Positions 7,176 through 7,796 of a stretch of DNA of 7,796 nucleotides are shown here, piece after piece. Positions within the stretch are counted from its first letter, which is position 1. Every line of letters begins with the position of its first letter. The notes below the pieces were generated by a model, which was given only the letters and a program-made list of their open reading frames with translations, had not been told where the DNA came from and did no database searches. Source of the stretch: Faecalimonas sp. Its GTDB lineage: Bacteria > Bacillota_A > Clostridia > Lachnospirales > Lachnospiraceae. Where the stretch lies: positions 1 to 7,796 of the forward strand of contig JAPFCT010000211.1 of assembly GCA_026169575.1 (NCBI GenBank), given 5' to 3'. A program made the position numbers and the translations under genes.

Positions 7176-7693
7176 ACTGCCGGTCTGCCCACGCAAAGAT
7201 CTTTTCCTTTTCTTTTTCTACCGAAGATCCATGGATCGGCAGCCCTTCCCTGAACTCTGCCCCTGGTGCAAGCTTTCTGATATCTGCCTCACTTCTTCCC
7301 ATTTTACTTCCTTCATTTGTACAGAACGGACAGATTATTTTCCCTGAAAAATCATTGTCCTCCAGAAAAGTCCACACCGGCATCGGCATTGTTCCGCACC
7401 AGTTCGGATATCCAAGATAAATCCGGTCATAATCCGAAACGGATTTTTCTTTCTTTAACTTCGGTCTTGCATTCTCAAGCAACTCGTTTTTCGATACTTC
7501 CACACACGCTCTGTATCCGAATGGATATTCTGTCTCTGACTCAATCTCAAATAACTCCGCATGCTTATATTCTGCAATGAGCTCCGCTGCAATTTCTGTA
7601 TTTCCTTTCTCCAGCGTAACAATATTTCCATTGGAATAATTCTCTCCTTTATGTATGCGAAAAATATGCTACTAAGATTCTTTCATTTCTCAT
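7174..7693 (-). pseudogene. Flavodoxin-family protein, frameshifted near the N-terminus
   Basis: The gene starts at ATG 7691-7693, 8 nt after a strong AGGAGG (7702-7707), and begins with the flavodoxin strand MRNERILVAYFSH, but the frame stops at TAA 7649-7651 after 14 residues. The rest of the protein continues in another frame: KGENYSNGNIVTLEKGNTEI, an ELIAEYKHAELFEIE segment, the 'NARPKL' motif, GYPNWCGTMPMPVWTFLE (W-to-C against the usual GYPNWWGTMPMPV), CPFCTNEG, GRSEADI and stop at 7174-7176. The break coincides with a tandem CATA duplication (7650-7657). Removing one copy restores an uninterrupted 171-residue flavodoxin of normal length with the FSHKGENY loop that would contact FMN. 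The family binds FMN and carries electrons, or has quinone-reductase-like roles, in the cytoplasm. It is probably non-functional as written. A GTG at 7503 could begin a 109-residue remnant, but it lacks a ribosome site and the FMN loop. The kinase gene follows 13 bp downstream. Confidence 0.85.
7650..7657 (-). repeat. 4-bp tandem duplication (CATA)2 disrupting the flavodoxin frame
   Basis: On the - strand the sequence reads TCG-CATACATA-AAGGAG. Deleting one CATA joins the N-terminal frame to the downstream frame with no stop and restores the family spacing between the YFS strand and the GENY motif. The simplest reading is a slipped-strand duplication. Confidence 0.75.
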
Positions 7694-7701
7694 TGTTTTT
7701 T

Positions 7702-7707
7702 CCTCCT
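7702..7707 (-). promoter_or_regulatory. Strong ribosome binding site of the flavodoxin gene
   Basis: AGGAGG on the - strand, 8 nt before ATG 7691-7693. It fixes the true start of the broken flavodoxin gene well upstream of the longest open frame. No convincing promoter was seen between here and the right edge. Confidence 0.85.
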
Positions 7708-7763
7708 GTCAACTAGAATTTTTTCACTGTCTGTCTCCATTTGCAGAAAACAGCACGGAGGAG

Positions 7764-7796
7764 TCAATAGCGGATGGTACACTCATAAACATTCAG
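7764..7796 (-). CDS. Possible C-terminal tail of an upstream gene, cut by the window edge
   Basis: The - strand frame entering at the right edge reads LNVYECTIRY and stops at TGA 7764-7766, 70 bp before the flavodoxin ATG. Ten codons are too few to identify a family, and the neighbouring frame (starting MFMSVPSAID) is also open here, so the call is tentative. If real, this gene would precede the flavodoxin in the same orientation and could share its transcript. Confidence 0.3.
   Translation of the reverse strand: MNVYECTIRY

Noticed and set aside
7161..7196. TTG start at 7194-7196 adding 12 residues to the histidine kinase.
   Set aside because: An AAAGGA lies upstream but comes from Lys/Glu codons of the flavodoxin frame; ATG 7158-7160 has its own AAGGA and avoids overlap with that frame. 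Not fully excluded.
7174..7503. A 109-residue protein starting at GTG 7501-7503.
   Set aside because: It is the remnant of the frameshifted flavodoxin: no ribosome site, no FMN-binding N-terminus, and in-frame homologous sequence continues upstream of the GTG.
7707..7712. Consensus TTGACA on the - strand just upstream of the flavodoxin ATG.
   Set aside because: It abuts and partly overlaps the AGGAGG ribosome site, so a promoter there would start transcription inside the coding region.
7739..7767. TTGACT (7762-7767, - strand) as the -35 box of a flavodoxin promoter.
   Set aside because: At 17-nt spacing the -10 position reads GCAAAT, only three of six matches, and the TTGACT overlaps a possible upstream stop codon.

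Overview
The window looks like chromosome of a low-to-mid-GC Bacillota, most likely a gut Lachnospiraceae-type Clostridia. This rests on strong AGGAGG-type ribosome sites, a YesM/YesN-type sensor kinase and AraC-type response regulator pair, a family 1 sugar-binding protein and a cytoplasmic GH36 alpha-galactosidase. The assignment to family level is inference from gene types and style, not from a marker gene.

Layout, left to right. (1) The last 124 codons of an ABC-transporter sugar-binding lipoprotein (+ strand, cut by the window edge), closed by a strong 15-bp stem terminator at 390-427. (2) An AraC-family one-component regulator (+, 476-1390), whose -10 box emerges directly from the terminator. 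(3) A GH36 alpha-galactosidase (-, 1342-3582), convergent with and overlapping the regulator tail by 49 bp. It has its own promoter, preceded by two copies of a 9-bp sequence exactly 21 bp apart, an arrangement typical of AraC-family activator sites. (4) An AraC-type response regulator (-, 3731-5251) and its histidine kinase (-, 5223-7160), overlapping by 29 bp. (5) A flavodoxin gene (-, 7174-7693) broken near its N-terminus by what reads as a 4-bp tandem duplication. (6) At the right edge, a possible 10-codon C-terminal tail of another - strand gene.

Working model: the binding protein (with permeases outside the window) brings alpha-galactosides such as melibiose or raffinose-family sugars into the cell, and the GH36 enzyme, which lacks a signal peptide, removes galactose inside. 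Two AraC-type DNA-binding proteins flank the enzyme gene, one a cytoplasmic one-component sensor and one the output of a membrane two-component system with a large extracellular sensor domain. Either could act at the tandem repeat in the galactosidase promoter.

No mobile element, CRISPR array, tRNA or rRNA was seen. I found no wholly new system. The points most worth checking are the duplication-frameshifted flavodoxin, the tandem operator, and an unusual phosphoacceptor-histidine motif in the kinase.
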